Source of the DNA: Trichocoleus sp. FACHB-40
GTDB lineage: Bacteria > Cyanobacteriota > Cyanobacteriia > Cyanobacteriales > FACHB-T130
Reading direction: 5' to 3'
Assembly: GCF_014695915.1 (NCBI RefSeq)
Contig: NZ_JACJPF010000057.1
Span: 1 to 64,000 of the forward strand
Length of the DNA: 64,000 bases
Positions 1-8,527 of this stretch are shown here, piece by piece. The stretch's first letter is position 1; each line of letters opens with the position of its first letter. The position numbers were made by a program, and so were the translations under genes. The notes beneath the pieces are model-generated. The model saw only the letters and a program-made list of their open reading frames with translations, had not been told where the DNA came from and did not search any database.

Positions 1-39
1 ATCATCGACGTGACAAAACAAAGCTTCTAAACTAAGCAT

Positions 40-96
40 GGGCGGGTAGATACTTGAGAACTCAGCACTTTCAGCGTATCTGCTCCGCCCTTTTTT
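40..96 (+). terminator. Rho-independent terminator of a gene left of the window
   Basis: A 14-15 nt G+C-rich arm at 40-53 pairs, with a small bulge, with 76-90 and is followed by six T residues at 91-96. No gene ends inside the window before it, so it probably terminates a plus-strand gene lying off the left edge. Confidence 0.65.
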
Positions 97-158
97 ATCC
101 CGAACTCACGTTATCTTAGGCTTGCAGGGTAGCCTAATTGTTTTTAGAGGATAATGTA

Positions 159-575
159 ATGCCAGTAGTACATAGTCAGATTCTTCATCAGATAGATATT
201 AAAAAAATTAAGAATATTTCTAATGTATCTATTGACTTTGAAGGCTCTCCCTTGATATCTCTCATGGGAGTAAACGGTAGTGGTAAATCAACAATACTTC
301 ATGCACTAGCCTGCGTATATAAACCTATAAATAAAGACCATGATAATTATAAGTTTCCTATGTTTTTTCCGCCAACTAATCACTTCGATTGGTCTGGCTC
401 AGACTTTTCAATAACTCACAGTTACGGGGATGGCAAGAATAATCACAAGAAAGTTTTAATGCAATACCAAAAAAAGGATAGATGGGTGATCTATGAAAGA
501 AGACCTGAAAGATACGTTAAGTTTCTAGGTATAAAAACCTGCGTTCCGGTAATTGAAACCGAAAAAAAGGTCTAA
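159..575 (+). CDS. OLD-like AAA ATPase, N-terminal part (frameshifted gene)
   Basis: This is the N-terminal part of an ATPase of the OLD/RecF-like AAA group. Residues near the start show the usual beta-strand entry (IKKIKNISNVSIDF) and a clear Walker A, GVNGSGKST, around residues 43-51. A TTG at 138 would add seven codons, but the ATG at 159 is the better start. The frame closes at TAA 573-575, just after a run of seven A. Reading on in the -1 frame continues without a stop into the C-terminal half (Walker B and TOPRIM-like part). Together they make about 497 codons, a normal size for a single-chain OLD-family protein. Either the gene is broken or it uses -1 frameshifting. OLD proteins act on DNA and several work in phage defence; the role here is not known. 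Confidence 0.7.
   Translation: MPVVHSQILHQIDIKKIKNISNVSIDFEGSPLISLMGVNGSGKSTILHALACVYKPINKDHDNYKFPMFFPPTNHFDWSGSDFSITHSYGDGKNNHKKVLMQYQKKDRWVIYERRPERYVKFLGIKTCVPVIETEKKV
562..569 (+). other. Possible -1 slippery site A AAA AAG
   Basis: In the frame of the upstream ORF the codons are AAA (564-566) and AAG (567-569), preceded by an A. This is the X XXY YYZ heptamer known from dnaX. A -1 slip here leads straight into the open frame that runs from 557 to 1651. No obvious stimulatory hairpin was seen downstream, where the sequence is very A+T-rich, so a simple indel in the A-run is equally possible. Confidence 0.45.
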
Positions 576-742
576 AAATTAAATATATTACAACAACACA
601 AACTACTTCAGTAGATAAACTAATTCGAGATAAAGCTGGATATGTTCTAAATAAAAACTACGATAGTTTACACGTACATGAGTATCGTAACCGAACTATT
701 CTAGGTGTTAAATCTGGTGCAACCCAATATTCCGCACTCACT

Positions 743-1651
743 ATGGGAGCAGGTGAACAAAGAGTGTTCGCAATCCTCGATACAGTTTTTAGGTCTCCAG
801 AAAACTATAGCTTAATTTTAATAGACGAAATTGACTTACTCATGCACCCTGATGCTCTCGAAAGATTAATTAATGTACTTTTTGAGCGAGCCAAAGACAA
901 GAATCATCAAATAATATTTACTTCTCATAATACTGAATTATTTGGACTTAAAGATAAAGTGCAATTGAGACATATTCATCAAACGAAAACCCGTACAGTT
1001 TGTATGCCAAATACAACTCCAGATATTACTCGTCGTATGACTGGCAAGGCAGTTAGATCGCTTGAAGTGTATGTTGAAGATGCTCTTGCAGAAGCAATAG
1101 TAAGACATATTGCAAGCTCACTTGGAATTTCTAAAGACGTACGGATTAATAAGTATGGTGCAGCCATAAATGTATTTACTGTTTCTGGCGGGCTTGCTCT
1201 TTCTAGTCAATCAATTAGTAATTCATTATTTGTACTAGACGGGGATGTGTATGTCACCTCTGAAGAAAAGAAAAAACAAATAGAAGGGGTGGTGACTGGA
1301 CATGGTTCAACAATAGAGGGAATAAGAGAGCAAGTATTAGAAAGTATGAAACAGTTTAATCTTGATCAGAATATGAAGCCTGAGGAATTTATCTTCAAAT
1401 TAATAAATGAATTGACAGAGCAAGCTAATCCAGAAAATGAAGAAATTAGGAGTATAGCATCTGATATTATTAATGCTGGCAATCATCACAATTTAGTTAA
1501 GCTACTCACTGAGCAGCTTGGATTTAATGAAGAAATTGCTTTAAATCGCCTCATTCAAGTTGCATCCCAATCTCATAGCTGGCAAGAGTTTTCTGCTCCA
1601 GTCTATGATTGGTTAGAAGCCAAAAAAACAGAATTACATTTAGGGGTGTGA
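743..1651 (+). CDS. OLD-like AAA ATPase/TOPRIM protein, C-terminal part
   Basis: This is the C-terminal part of the frameshifted OLD-like protein. The frame is open from 557; ATG 743 is only the first Met in it. Visible motifs are an ABC-signature-like MGAGEQR at the ATG, Walker B LILIDEID, a sensor-like TSHNTELF, then a TOPRIM-like domain with the acidic start VEDALAEAI and a DxD-type FVLDGD. These are the expected parts of OLD/GajA-type nucleases (ATPase followed by TOPRIM). The last 130 residues are helical and unassigned. No partner gene such as a UvrD-like helicase follows; the next gene is a convergent acetyl-CoA synthetase. It therefore looks like a solitary OLD protein. The family call is from motifs only. 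Confidence 0.7.
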   Translation: MGAGEQRVFAILDTVFRSPENYSLILIDEIDLLMHPDALERLINVLFERAKDKNHQIIFTSHNTELFGLKDKVQLRHIHQTKTRTVCMPNTTPDITRRMTGKAVRSLEVYVEDALAEAIVRHIASSLGISKDVRINKYGAAINVFTVSGGLALSSQSISNSLFVLDGDVYVTSEEKKKQIEGVVTGHGSTIEGIREQVLESMKQFNLDQNMKPEEFIFKLINELTEQANPENEEIRSIASDIINAGNHHNLVKLLTEQLGFNEEIALNRLIQVASQSHSWQEFSAPVYDWLEAKKTELHLGV

Positions 1652-1697
1652 ATATCTGGATTCTATTGACAAAATCTCTCGGAGAAGCCCTACCAGT

Positions 1698-1724
1698 AAG
1701 GAGTGGGCGGGATGCCCACCCCTT
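1698..1724. terminator. Inverted repeat between convergent genes
   Basis: An 11-nt arm at 1698-1708 pairs with 1714-1724 with one mismatch and a short loop. It lies between the stop of the OLD-like gene (1651) and the stop of the convergent acs (1769). There is no strong T-run, so a terminator role is inferred from position. Confidence 0.4.
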
Positions 1725-1768
1725 AGATGTTGCTACAAAGTTGAGATTATCTCGTCTTGATTGTTCAA

Positions 1769-3742
1769 TCAGGCTTCTTCTCGGAGTTTATCCAACACGC
1801 CACGATCCTCTAGCGTAGAGGTGTCGCCAGAGACTTCTTGACCAGAAGCGAGATTTCGCAACAAGCGCCGCATAATCTTACCCGAACGAGTTTTGGGTAA
1901 GGAGTCGGTGAAGCGAATTTCGCCAGGACGCGCGATCGCGCCGATCTCAGCTACAACGTGTTTTTTGAGTTCTTTACTCAGTTCCTCGCTGGCACTATAC
2001 GTACCCTCTAAAGTAACAAAAGCTACTACCTCTTCCCCTTTGAGTTCATCCGGCTTACCCACTACCGCAGCTTCAGCAACGGCAGGATGAGAAACTAAAG
2101 CGGATTCCACTTCCATTGTACCTAAGCGGTGTCCAGATACATTCAGCACATCGTCTACTCGTCCCATTACCCAGAAGTAACCATCCTCATCGCGTCTGGC
2201 ACCATCTCCAGCAAAGTAGACATACTGCCCATCTTTCGGGGGAATGTGTTCCCAGTAGGTGCGACGAAAGCGATCGGGGTCGCCGTAGACGGTTCGCATC
2301 ATCCCAGGCCAAGGATGCTTAACTACTAGATAGCCGCCTTCGTTGTTGGGGACTGTGTTGCCTTCCAAATCCACGACATCAGCGAGGATTCCAGGGAAGG
2401 GAAGGGTAGCAGAACCAGGCTTAGTGGAAATTGCCCCTGGTAGCGGCGTAATCATAATGCCAGCCGTCTCAGTTTGCCACCAGGTATCAACAATCGGACA
2501 CTTTTCGCCACCAATAACGCGGTGATACCACATCCACGCTTCCGGGTTAATCGGTTCTCCGACAGTTCCCAGCAATCGCAGAGAAGAGAGATTTCTGGCG
2601 TTGGGTAACTCTTCGCCCATCTTGATGAAAGCGCGGATTGCAGTCGGTGCGGTATAAAAAACGTTGACACCGTGCTTTTCAATCACATCCCAAAAACAGC
2701 CGGGATTTGAGGCACGCGGCGCACCTTCGTACATTACGGTGGTGGCACCGTTGGACAAGGGGCCATAGACAATGTAGCTGTGTCCGGTAATCCAGCCTAC
2801 GTCAGCGGTACACCAATAGACATCGGTATCTTGAAGGTCGAAGATCCACTTGGTGGTCATGTGGGTGTAGAGGTTATAACCAGCAGTGGTATGCACAACG
2901 CCTTTTGGCTTGCCTGTGCTGCCGCTGGTATAGAGGATGAACAGCATATCTTCGCTATCCATCGGTTCGGCAGGGCAATCGGCTGAGACAGTTGGCTGCA
3001 TCTCATGCCACCAATGGTCGCGTCCCCCGGTCTGCATATAAATTTCTTGTCCGGTGCGTTTGACAACTAGGACGTTTTGCACACTGGGGACAGCGCCATC
3101 GGCTAAAGCTTTATCGACTTGCTCCTTGAGGGGAACGATCGCATCTTTGCGCCAACCGCCGTCAGCAGTAATCACCACCTTGGCTTGTCCGTCGATTAAG
3201 CGATCGCGCAAAGCTTCGGCACTGAAACCGCCAAAAACGACGCTGTGGGCTGCACCAATTCTGGCACAAGCTAACATAGCGATCGCGGCTTCCGGAATCA
3301 TCGGCATATAAATCCCGACGCGATCGCCTTTTTCCACCCCTAACTGTTTCAAAGCATTGGCAAATTGACAAACTTCCCGATGCAACTGGGCATAAGTTAA
3401 AGTGCGCGAGTCTCCCGGTTCCCCTTCCCAAATTAAAGCGGCTTTGTTCTTGCGCCAAGTAGTTAAATGCCTATCCAAGCAGTTGTAGGAAATATTTGTT
3501 TTTCCCCCAACAAACCACTTGGCGAAAGGCGGTTGCCAATCCAGCACCGTATCCCACTTCTGGAACCAGTGCAACTCTTGATCTGCTAATTCCGCCCAAA
3601 ACTTCTGGGGATCGGCTTTAGCGCGATTATAAAGTTGCTGATATTCCTCCAGGCTTTTAATATGTGCCTTTTGTGAAAATTCAGCAGGCGGATTGAATAG
3701 GCGTTTTTCTTGCAGGATTGATTCTATCGTTGGCTGTGACAT
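1769..3742 (-). CDS. acs: Acetyl-CoA synthetase
   Basis: AMP-forming acetyl-CoA synthetase, which turns acetate, ATP and CoA into acetyl-CoA through acetyl-AMP in the cytoplasm. At 657 residues it has the standard full length. The adenylate-forming signature [12 protein letters not shown], the motif WWQTETAG, and the C-terminal [11 protein letters not shown] are all present. Lys622 in the last motif is the lysine that is acetylated to switch the enzyme off in other bacteria. The start fits the family. It is transcribed alone; a hairpin follows its stop and a repeat-rich gap precedes it. Nothing is missing from the active site, so it should be functional. Confidence 0.97.
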   Translation of the reverse strand: MSQPTIESILQEKRLFNPPAEFSQKAHIKSLEEYQQLYNRAKADPQKFWAELADQELHWFQKWDTVLDWQPPFAKWFVGGKTNISYNCLDRHLTTWRKNKAALIWEGEPGDSRTLTYAQLHREVCQFANALKQLGVEKGDRVGIYMPMIPEAAIAMLACARIGAAHSVVFGGFSAEALRDRLIDGQAKVVITADGGWRKDAIVPLKEQVDKALADGAVPSVQNVLVVKRTGQEIYMQTGGRDHWWHEMQPTVSADCPAEPMDSEDMLFILYTSGSTGKPKGVVHTTAGYNLYTHMTTKWIFDLQDTDVYWCTADVGWITGHSYIVYGPLSNGATTVMYEGAPRASNPGCFWDVIEKHGVNVFYTAPTAIRAFIKMGEELPNARNLSSLRLLGTVGEPINPEAWMWYHRVIGGEKCPIVDTWWQTETAGIMITPLPGAISTKPGSATLPFPGILADVVDLEGNTVPNNEGGYLVVKHPWPGMMRTVYGDPDRFRRTYWEHIPPKDGQYVYFAGDGARRDEDGYFWVMGRVDDVLNVSGHRLGTMEVESALVSHPAVAEAAVVGKPDELKGEEVVAFVTLEGTYSASEELSKELKKHVVAEIGAIARPGEIRFTDSLPKTRSGKIMRRLLRNLASGQEVSGDTSTLEDRGVLDKLREEA

Positions 3743-4142
3743 AGTTTTCGCAGTTACTTCTCCAAACCATTCTGAACGCCGATTCGCCCAAAAGTGTTTT
3801 TAGTTTCGTTAAGCCCGACGACTAAAGTCAGGGGCGAACAAACGAAGCTTGCCTGGGCGGACTACAATAAAGCTTTGCGGCTTCAGTTATAGGTTGGGTT
3901 TTCTTCCTCCGCAGGTTTGTATTGTTAGTTATAAGTAAACTGTATTGCGCCTGCGCGGACTACACTTATGAGATATTACCAGAAGTGAACCTGATTGATT
4001 TTGAGCTTGCAATTCAGTTTGTACAAGTTCTGAAAGCTATTTGCAAATTACAGAATGTTCAGTTGCAAACAGCATAGATAATATTTGGAAGTGATTCCTT
4101 CGCCTCAAACTTCTTCCTAAACACTCTTTTTCACCAGCTATT
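3743..4142. repeat. Gene-free stretch with dispersed palindromic repeat
   Basis: No gene is seen. About 3812-3965 holds a dispersed repeat with phrases such as CGACGACTAAAGTC, GGGCGGACTACA and CGCCTGCGCGGACTACA. Related phrases recur at 22121-22225, 54557-54690 and 56038-56140. The acs promoter must lie at the left end near 3743-3800, but no clear -10/-35 pair stands out. Confidence 0.5.
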
Positions 4143-5633
4143 TCAAGATATCGGCATTACCCATTCTTGAGTTGTACCATCAGGCATAGTTGCCCCTTGA
4201 AGCTGTGTTCTCAACATATCTGACGGGTGAAGTTTTGCTCCTTTTAAGTTCGCCCCACTAAAGGAAGCATCACACAAGTTTGCTCCACACAAATCAGCTT
4301 GGGCTAAGTTAGCTCCCCGAAGACAAGCATCACACAAATTTGCTTTGCGGAGATCGGCTTGAGTTAAGTTTGCACCTTCAAGGGATGCTTGATAGAAGTT
4401 TGCGCCACGCAGATCCGCAGCAATTAAGTCGGCTGCATCTAATTTAGCACTATGCAGTCTTGCTCCTCTGAGGTTAACTCTACTCAGATTTGCATATTTC
4501 AAGTTAACTCCTTCTAAGCATAGATCGCTTAACTTTGCGTCCGCTAAGTTAACTCCGGTAAAATCCCTTTCTCCAGCTTCATATCGCCTCACAAGTTCTT
4601 CAGCGTCTATAGCTGTAACTCTATTTTTTTTTGAAGAAGGGTTGTCAGTTTCCGGATTTATATCGGATGCACCATTCGAGGTATTTTCCCGACTAATTAC
4701 TTGCGTTTCTATCAATTCCGGCGATTGATATTCTATTCCTTCTTGACTTAATTCGGGGGAACTTTCAGTTTCCGAATTTATAGGAAAATTTTCAGTTTCC
4801 GGATTTATATCGGATGCACCATCCGAGCTATTTTCCAGATTAATTAATCGCGTTTCTATCAACTCCGGCGATTGATGTTCTATCTCTGTTTGGTTTAATT
4901 CGGTGGTATTTTGAGTTTCTGTATTTATATCAGATGCGCCATTGCGAATATTTTTCCAATTAATTAGTTGCGTTTCTATCAACTCCGGTGGTAGATTTTC
5001 ACTAGCTGTAACTGGACTGTTTTCTGGTAAAGAGTTGGAATCCGAATTAATTACTAGCGTTTGTGGGGAAGGCGGTAGTTGATTGAGTTTCTGATGCAGC
5101 TTTGCGATTCTTTGGGATAGTTGCACGTTAGCGTTGCTTAACGAAGTTATCGCATCCCGCAAACTTTCCTGCTGTTGTACCTGATTCTGCTCGTTAAACT
5201 GCTGAGTTAAAGTTTCCAATTGCTCTTTCATCGGTGCAATGGATTGCTCTAGAAAATCGAGCTGCGGTTGTAGATTCTGCATTGCCAAAACTAAATGCTC
5301 TATACCCTCAGTTGGCTGTGGATTTTGGGAATTTTGATTCAGATTTTGCATCGCGGTTTTTAATTCCTCAACCTGCTTCTCTATAAAGTCTTTTATTTTT
5401 GAAACTCTGGCGAGACTTTGGCGAGTCAGCCGATCTAACCGATAACGGTTATATATATTCAGTCCCATTAATGGAATCAGCGGTATAGCAGCCCAGATAA
5501 TTTCATCAAAAATTAACGCTATGAATGAGACAATTACAAAAACTACCAACAATCCCAATTCGACATTCTCTAGTAGATTGCGTTTGTGCCTTTTCTGGCT
5601 AGGAGCCGATAATAAGAAGTCCCTGATATTCAT
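4143..5633 (-). CDS. Membrane-anchored pentapeptide-repeat protein
   Basis: A 496-residue protein of unknown function with a clear layout. Two hydrophobic segments (about 25-42 and 45-60) place the N-terminus in a membrane. A Gln/Glu/Leu-rich stretch from about 75 to 200 looks like coiled coil. A linker from about 215 to 330 contains three to four copies of a unit with SPELIETQ, GASDINPET and related phrases. Residues about 345-480 are a run of pentapeptide repeats of A(D/N)Lxx type, which fold as a right-handed beta helix. The start ATG at 5633 is preceded by no strong ribosome site. Pentapeptide proteins have diverse roles and none can be assigned. A second pentapeptide protein is at 54.8 kb. 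Confidence 0.75.
   Translation of the reverse strand: MNIRDFLLSAPSQKRHKRNLLENVELGLLVVFVIVSFIALIFDEIIWAAIPLIPLMGLNIYNRYRLDRLTRQSLARVSKIKDFIEKQVEELKTAMQNLNQNSQNPQPTEGIEHLVLAMQNLQPQLDFLEQSIAPMKEQLETLTQQFNEQNQVQQQESLRDAITSLSNANVQLSQRIAKLHQKLNQLPPSPQTLVINSDSNSLPENSPVTASENLPPELIETQLINWKNIRNGASDINTETQNTTELNQTEIEHQSPELIETRLINLENSSDGASDINPETENFPINSETESSPELSQEGIEYQSPELIETQVISRENTSNGASDINPETDNPSSKKNRVTAIDAEELVRRYEAGERDFTGVNLADAKLSDLCLEGVNLKYANLSRVNLRGARLHSAKLDAADLIAADLRGANFYQASLEGANLTQADLRKANLCDACLRGANLAQADLCGANLCDASFSGANLKGAKLHPSDMLRTQLQGATMPDGTTQEWVMPIS
4625..4990 (-). repeat. Coding tandem repeat in the pentapeptide protein
   Basis: Within the linker-coding part, phrases TCCGGATTTATATCGGATGC and CGTTTCTATCAACTCCGG return three or four times at irregular spacing. 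They give the protein units with LIETxxI and GASDIN. The repeats have diverged, so they are older than the near-identical repeats in the peptidase gene at 53.4 kb. Confidence 0.7.
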
Positions 5634-5708
5634 GTTCAGCTTAGTTGAGGGTATCTATCGGAAAGCAGCGCCAAAGATGCTAAAGAACGAAAAAGCGATT
5701 TGTATAAT

Positions 5709-5991
5709 ATGAAATTCTACCTCAATATGGATGGCGACACCTCTGACACACGGACTGTATTAATTAATGCAAATGGTACTATTCAATTTGAGATACGATA
5801 TCACTTTGAAGCGTCGCCGTCAGATTTTGCTGCCAGCTTAGGGCAAATTTACCAGAATTACGGAGGGAAGTACAAGCGATCGCATCCCCCGCAACATCAG
5901 CCAAAACTTGCTAGACGCGATCGCTTTGCACAGTATTTCCGCTTCTTTAACCGATGAACAGCTTAAGCGCAACATGAAAGAAATCTCCTAG
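5709..5991 (+). pseudogene. Small hypothetical gene, probably frameshifted
   Basis: From ATG 5709 the frame encodes about 55 ordinary-looking residues (start MKFYLNMDGDTSDTRT), then changes at 5870-5880 into basic, low-quality sequence ending at 5957. The next frame (+1) from about 5872 to TAG 5989-5991 reads NISQNLLDAIALHSISAS and continues normally, which looks like the true C-terminus. The shift falls at or beside a GCGATCGC octamer at 5877-5884. The intact product would be about 94 residues. I do not recognise the family. Its 3' end overlaps the antisense HigA remnant, so one of the two is surely not functional. Confidence 0.4.
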
Positions 5992-6204
5992 AATCTCAGC
6001 CTGTCTTCGGCTAATACTTAGTTTGCCATTGATAACTCCTGAAGTAAAATCTAAAGCTCCAAAAATACTTACTAAATCGAATTCTTTGAGGTTACGCGCT
6101 TCCATTAAATGTTTGAGAGCCGATTGAGGAGTTGAGTAGATAAGGCGGATGCGATCGCTCAGTCGTACTCGCAAACGTGAAGATGCGATCGCGCTCCACA
6201 ACAT
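5947..6204 (-). pseudogene. HigA-type antitoxin remnant (C-terminal half)
   Basis: The last 60 codons resemble the C-terminal helix-turn-helix half of the HigA-like antitoxin group (COG5499). Recognisable pieces are ALKHLMEARNLKEFDLV, INGKLSISRRQAEILGDFF and the ending KLFIG. The usual N-terminal half of about 70 residues is absent; residues before STPQ are encoded by sequence rich in GCGATCGC and match nothing. No HigB toxin is next to it. I read it as the truncated remnant of a toxin-antitoxin module. Its open frame touches the stop of the Uma2 gene. Confidence 0.55.
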
Positions 6205-7055
6205 TAACCAAGATCGTCCAAGTCAATATTTAACTCGCGCAGTTTCGCCGCCAGTCGTTCAGCACGCTCCTCGGCTAACCTAGCTCGTTCTTGGGCGACG
6301 GTGGCTTCTTGTTGAGCGGCGGCGGCTTCTTGTTGAGCGGCGGCGGCTTCTTGTTGAGCGGCTGCATTTTCCTCTTCGGGAGTAGGAATCATCTCTCCCG
6401 ACTGTGTAAACCACCGTAACCAAATGCGGTTAACACCTTTATAAGTACCTTGCCACAAGCCAAAACTTAGCCCCAGTTCTGGAACCGGATACAGTCCCTC
6501 TTCATGTGGTGTCATAGGTTCATAATGACCGCCAACCAAGTGAAACGGTTGCAACTCATTCGTGTAGCGACTGAAAATAATGTAATAAGGAACGCGCAGA
6601 ATTTGCTCGTAAACTTGCCATTTAGTCGGCGGTTTCCCTGGCTGTTGCACAGTCCGACCTAAATCTTCATCTTCTGTACTGGGGGACAATAACTCTACTA
6701 TTACAAATGGGCTAACCAGTTCTTGCCATAATACATAACTCATTCGCAGGTCAAAACCTTCGTAGAGTCGGGAAACTCCTACAACGGCAAACCAATCTGG
6801 GCGTTTGTACCAGTTGGTGTGGTTAAGATTGTAGTAAATGTGTAAATCTGTAGCAGTTAATATCTCGTCAAAGTCATAGTTAGATGGCTTGAAGGTATCA
6901 TCTAAAATGTCTGGCTGATAACCGTGATACTGATCTGGCAAACGCTCTTCCTCTGGATCTTCGCTTGGTAGATCGTACATCGTCGGCAATGTTTGCCGAG
7001 GCGAAAGGGGTGGATCTATTTGAGGGATTTGACGAGTGGTGTTAGTCACGACCAA
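6204..7055 (-). CDS. Uma2 family (DUF820) nuclease-like protein
   Basis: A Uma2-family protein of up to 283 residues. The family has the PD-(D/E)XK nuclease fold, is highly expanded in cyanobacteria, and its biological role is unsettled. Family features are the proline-rich entry (PPLSPRQTLPTMYDLP), the core VVELLSPSTEDEDLGR with the acidic residue expected at the active site, and QVYEQILRVPYYIIF. The C-terminus is an Ala/Gln/Glu coiled coil built by a 21-bp tandem repeat, ending RELNIDLDDLG. The frame opens with TTG at 7055; GTG at 7049 is an alternative, so the exact start is uncertain. A second member lies at 25875-26597. Confidence 0.85.
   Translation of the reverse strand: MVVTNTTRQIPQIDPPLSPRQTLPTMYDLPSEDPEEERLPDQYHGYQPDILDDTFKPSNYDFDEILTATDLHIYYNLNHTNWYKRPDWFAVVGVSRLYEGFDLRMSYVLWQELVSPFVIVELLSPSTEDEDLGRTVQQPGKPPTKWQVYEQILRVPYYIIFSRYTNELQPFHLVGGHYEPMTPHEEGLYPVPELGLSFGLWQGTYKGVNRIWLRWFTQSGEMIPTPEEENAAAQQEAAAAQQEAAAAQQEATVAQERARLAEERAERLAAKLRELNIDLDDLG
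6304..6362 (-). repeat. 21-bp tandem repeat in the Uma2 coiled coil
   Basis: The unit GCTTCTTGTTGAGCGGCGGC plus one base is repeated almost three times without a mismatch in the first copies. It encodes repeated AAAAQQE heptads. Being a multiple of three, it changes coiled-coil length without breaking the frame. Confidence 0.85.
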
Positions 7056-7104
7056 TATTTAATGCGTATATAGTACAGGATATCAAGCAGGATTAGAGCG
7101 GGTT

Positions 7105-8385
7105 ATGAATCTCTACCTCGGCTTAGACTTCGGCACTTCTGGCGCACGGGCTATAGTAATTGACGCGGATGGTAATATCCATGCTGAGGCGCAATATCCT
7201 TTTGCAGCGGCGGCTGATTTAGCTGCAAGTTGGGAGAACGCTTTGTTTTCCCTGATTTCGCAAATTCCTGTAGAACTACGAAGGGAAATAAAAGCGATCG
7301 CGCTCAACGGAACTTCTTCTACTGTAATGTTATGCGATCACGCTGGCAATCCTGTTGTTGAACCTATCCTCTACAACGATGCGCGGGGGGTGGAAATGAT
7401 GGATAATTTGCAGAAAATTGCCCCACCTAATCACACAGTATTAAGCGCTACTTCCAGCCTGGCAAAACTTCTCTGGTATCTAAAGGCGCTCCCACCTGAG
7501 AAAGGGGAAAATAAGAAAAATTATTTCCTGCATCAGGCGGATTGGTTGGCGTTTTTGTTGCATGGAAAAATAGGAATAAGCGATTATCACAATGCTTTGA
7601 AATTGGGTTACGATGTCGAAATTTTGTGCTATCCTGAATGGCTGGAAAATCTGCAATTACCAGTTGATCTTCCCAAAGTTCTTGCCCCTGGTACACCTGT
7701 TGCTGAAATAAAATCTGAGATTTCTGCTAACTTTGAATTTCCGAAAGATTGCGTTGTATGTGCTGGCACAACTGATAGTATTGCGGCGTTTCTCGCCAGT
7801 GGTGCTAAGTCTCCCGGTGAAGCTAGTACCTCGCTAGGTTCTACTCTGGTGCTGAAGTTGTTGAGTAACACTCGTGTTGATGATGCGCGATATGGAATTT
7901 ACAGTCATCGACTAGGGAATTTGTGGTTAGTTGGCGGTGCGTCTAATACTGGTGGTGCGGTACTGCGAAAATTTTTTACTGATGCGGAGTTGGAAAGTCT
8001 TAGCTGTCAGATTGATGCAGAGAAAGAAAGTTTACTTGATTATTATCCGTTATTAAAAGAGGGCGATCGCTTCCCTATTAATGACCCCCATTTACCACCA
8101 AAACTAGAACCGCGTCCAGATAATCCAGTAGAATTTCTGCATGGTTTGTTGGAAAGTATTGCCCGAATTGAAGCACGAGGTTATCAATTATTACAACAGT
8201 TGGGTAGCACGCAGTTGAGTGGAGTTTATACCGCTGGGGGTGGTGCGAAAAATTCTGTTTGGACTGCAATTCGTGCGCGCTATCTTCAGGTGCCGATTGT
8301 TACACCAATTCATGCTGAAGCTGCTTATGGTAGTGCGCTTTTGGCTAGAGGTATAAATAGGAACAGCCCAGGCGCGGAGGAATGA
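7105..8385 (+). CDS. FGGY-family sugar kinase (D-ribulokinase-like)
   Basis: A 426-residue carbohydrate kinase of the FGGY family (xylulokinase group). It phosphorylates a pentulose with ATP in the cytoplasm. The phosphate-1 motif LGLDFGTSGARAIVID starts the protein, TSLGSTLVLK and GGASNTGG follow, and GVYTAGGGAKNSVW is the adenosine-binding part near the C-terminus. The length and motifs match the cyanobacterial and plant kinases shown to prefer D-ribulose, but the substrate cannot be proved from sequence. It diverges from the Uma2 gene, with 50 bp between starts, and is followed by a dispersed repeat. Confidence 0.88.
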   Translation: MNLYLGLDFGTSGARAIVIDADGNIHAEAQYPFAAAADLAASWENALFSLISQIPVELRREIKAIALNGTSSTVMLCDHAGNPVVEPILYNDARGVEMMDNLQKIAPPNHTVLSATSSLAKLLWYLKALPPEKGENKKNYFLHQADWLAFLLHGKIGISDYHNALKLGYDVEILCYPEWLENLQLPVDLPKVLAPGTPVAEIKSEISANFEFPKDCVVCAGTTDSIAAFLASGAKSPGEASTSLGSTLVLKLLSNTRVDDARYGIYSHRLGNLWLVGGASNTGGAVLRKFFTDAELESLSCQIDAEKESLLDYYPLLKEGDRFPINDPHLPPKLEPRPDNPVEFLHGLLESIARIEARGYQLLQQLGSTQLSGVYTAGGGAKNSVWTAIRARYLQVPIVTPIHAEAAYGSALLARGINRNSPGAEE

Positions 8386-8408
8386 ACCGCGTTGGCGGAT
8401 GTATATTT

Positions 8409-8527
8409 ATAGCGTTTCTCGGTTGGGTGGAATATATCGCGGTTGTTTTGTTTCCGCCACCTTGGTAGGGACATGGCATTGCCATGTCCCTACAGATGTA
8501 TCGCACCCAACCCTTGAATTGCTATAG
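8409..8527. repeat. Dispersed repeat family A, copy 1
   Basis: A 119-bp element bounded by TATAGC and GCTATA with inner inverted arms GGTTGGGT and ACCCAACC. It has a central hairpin GGGACATGGCATTGCCATGTCCC. A second copy, inverted, lies at 59094-59196, and a partial copy at 25341-25427. It sits between the stop codons of two convergent genes. Small size, ends in inverted repeat and no coding capacity suggest a MITE-like element. Confidence 0.75.
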
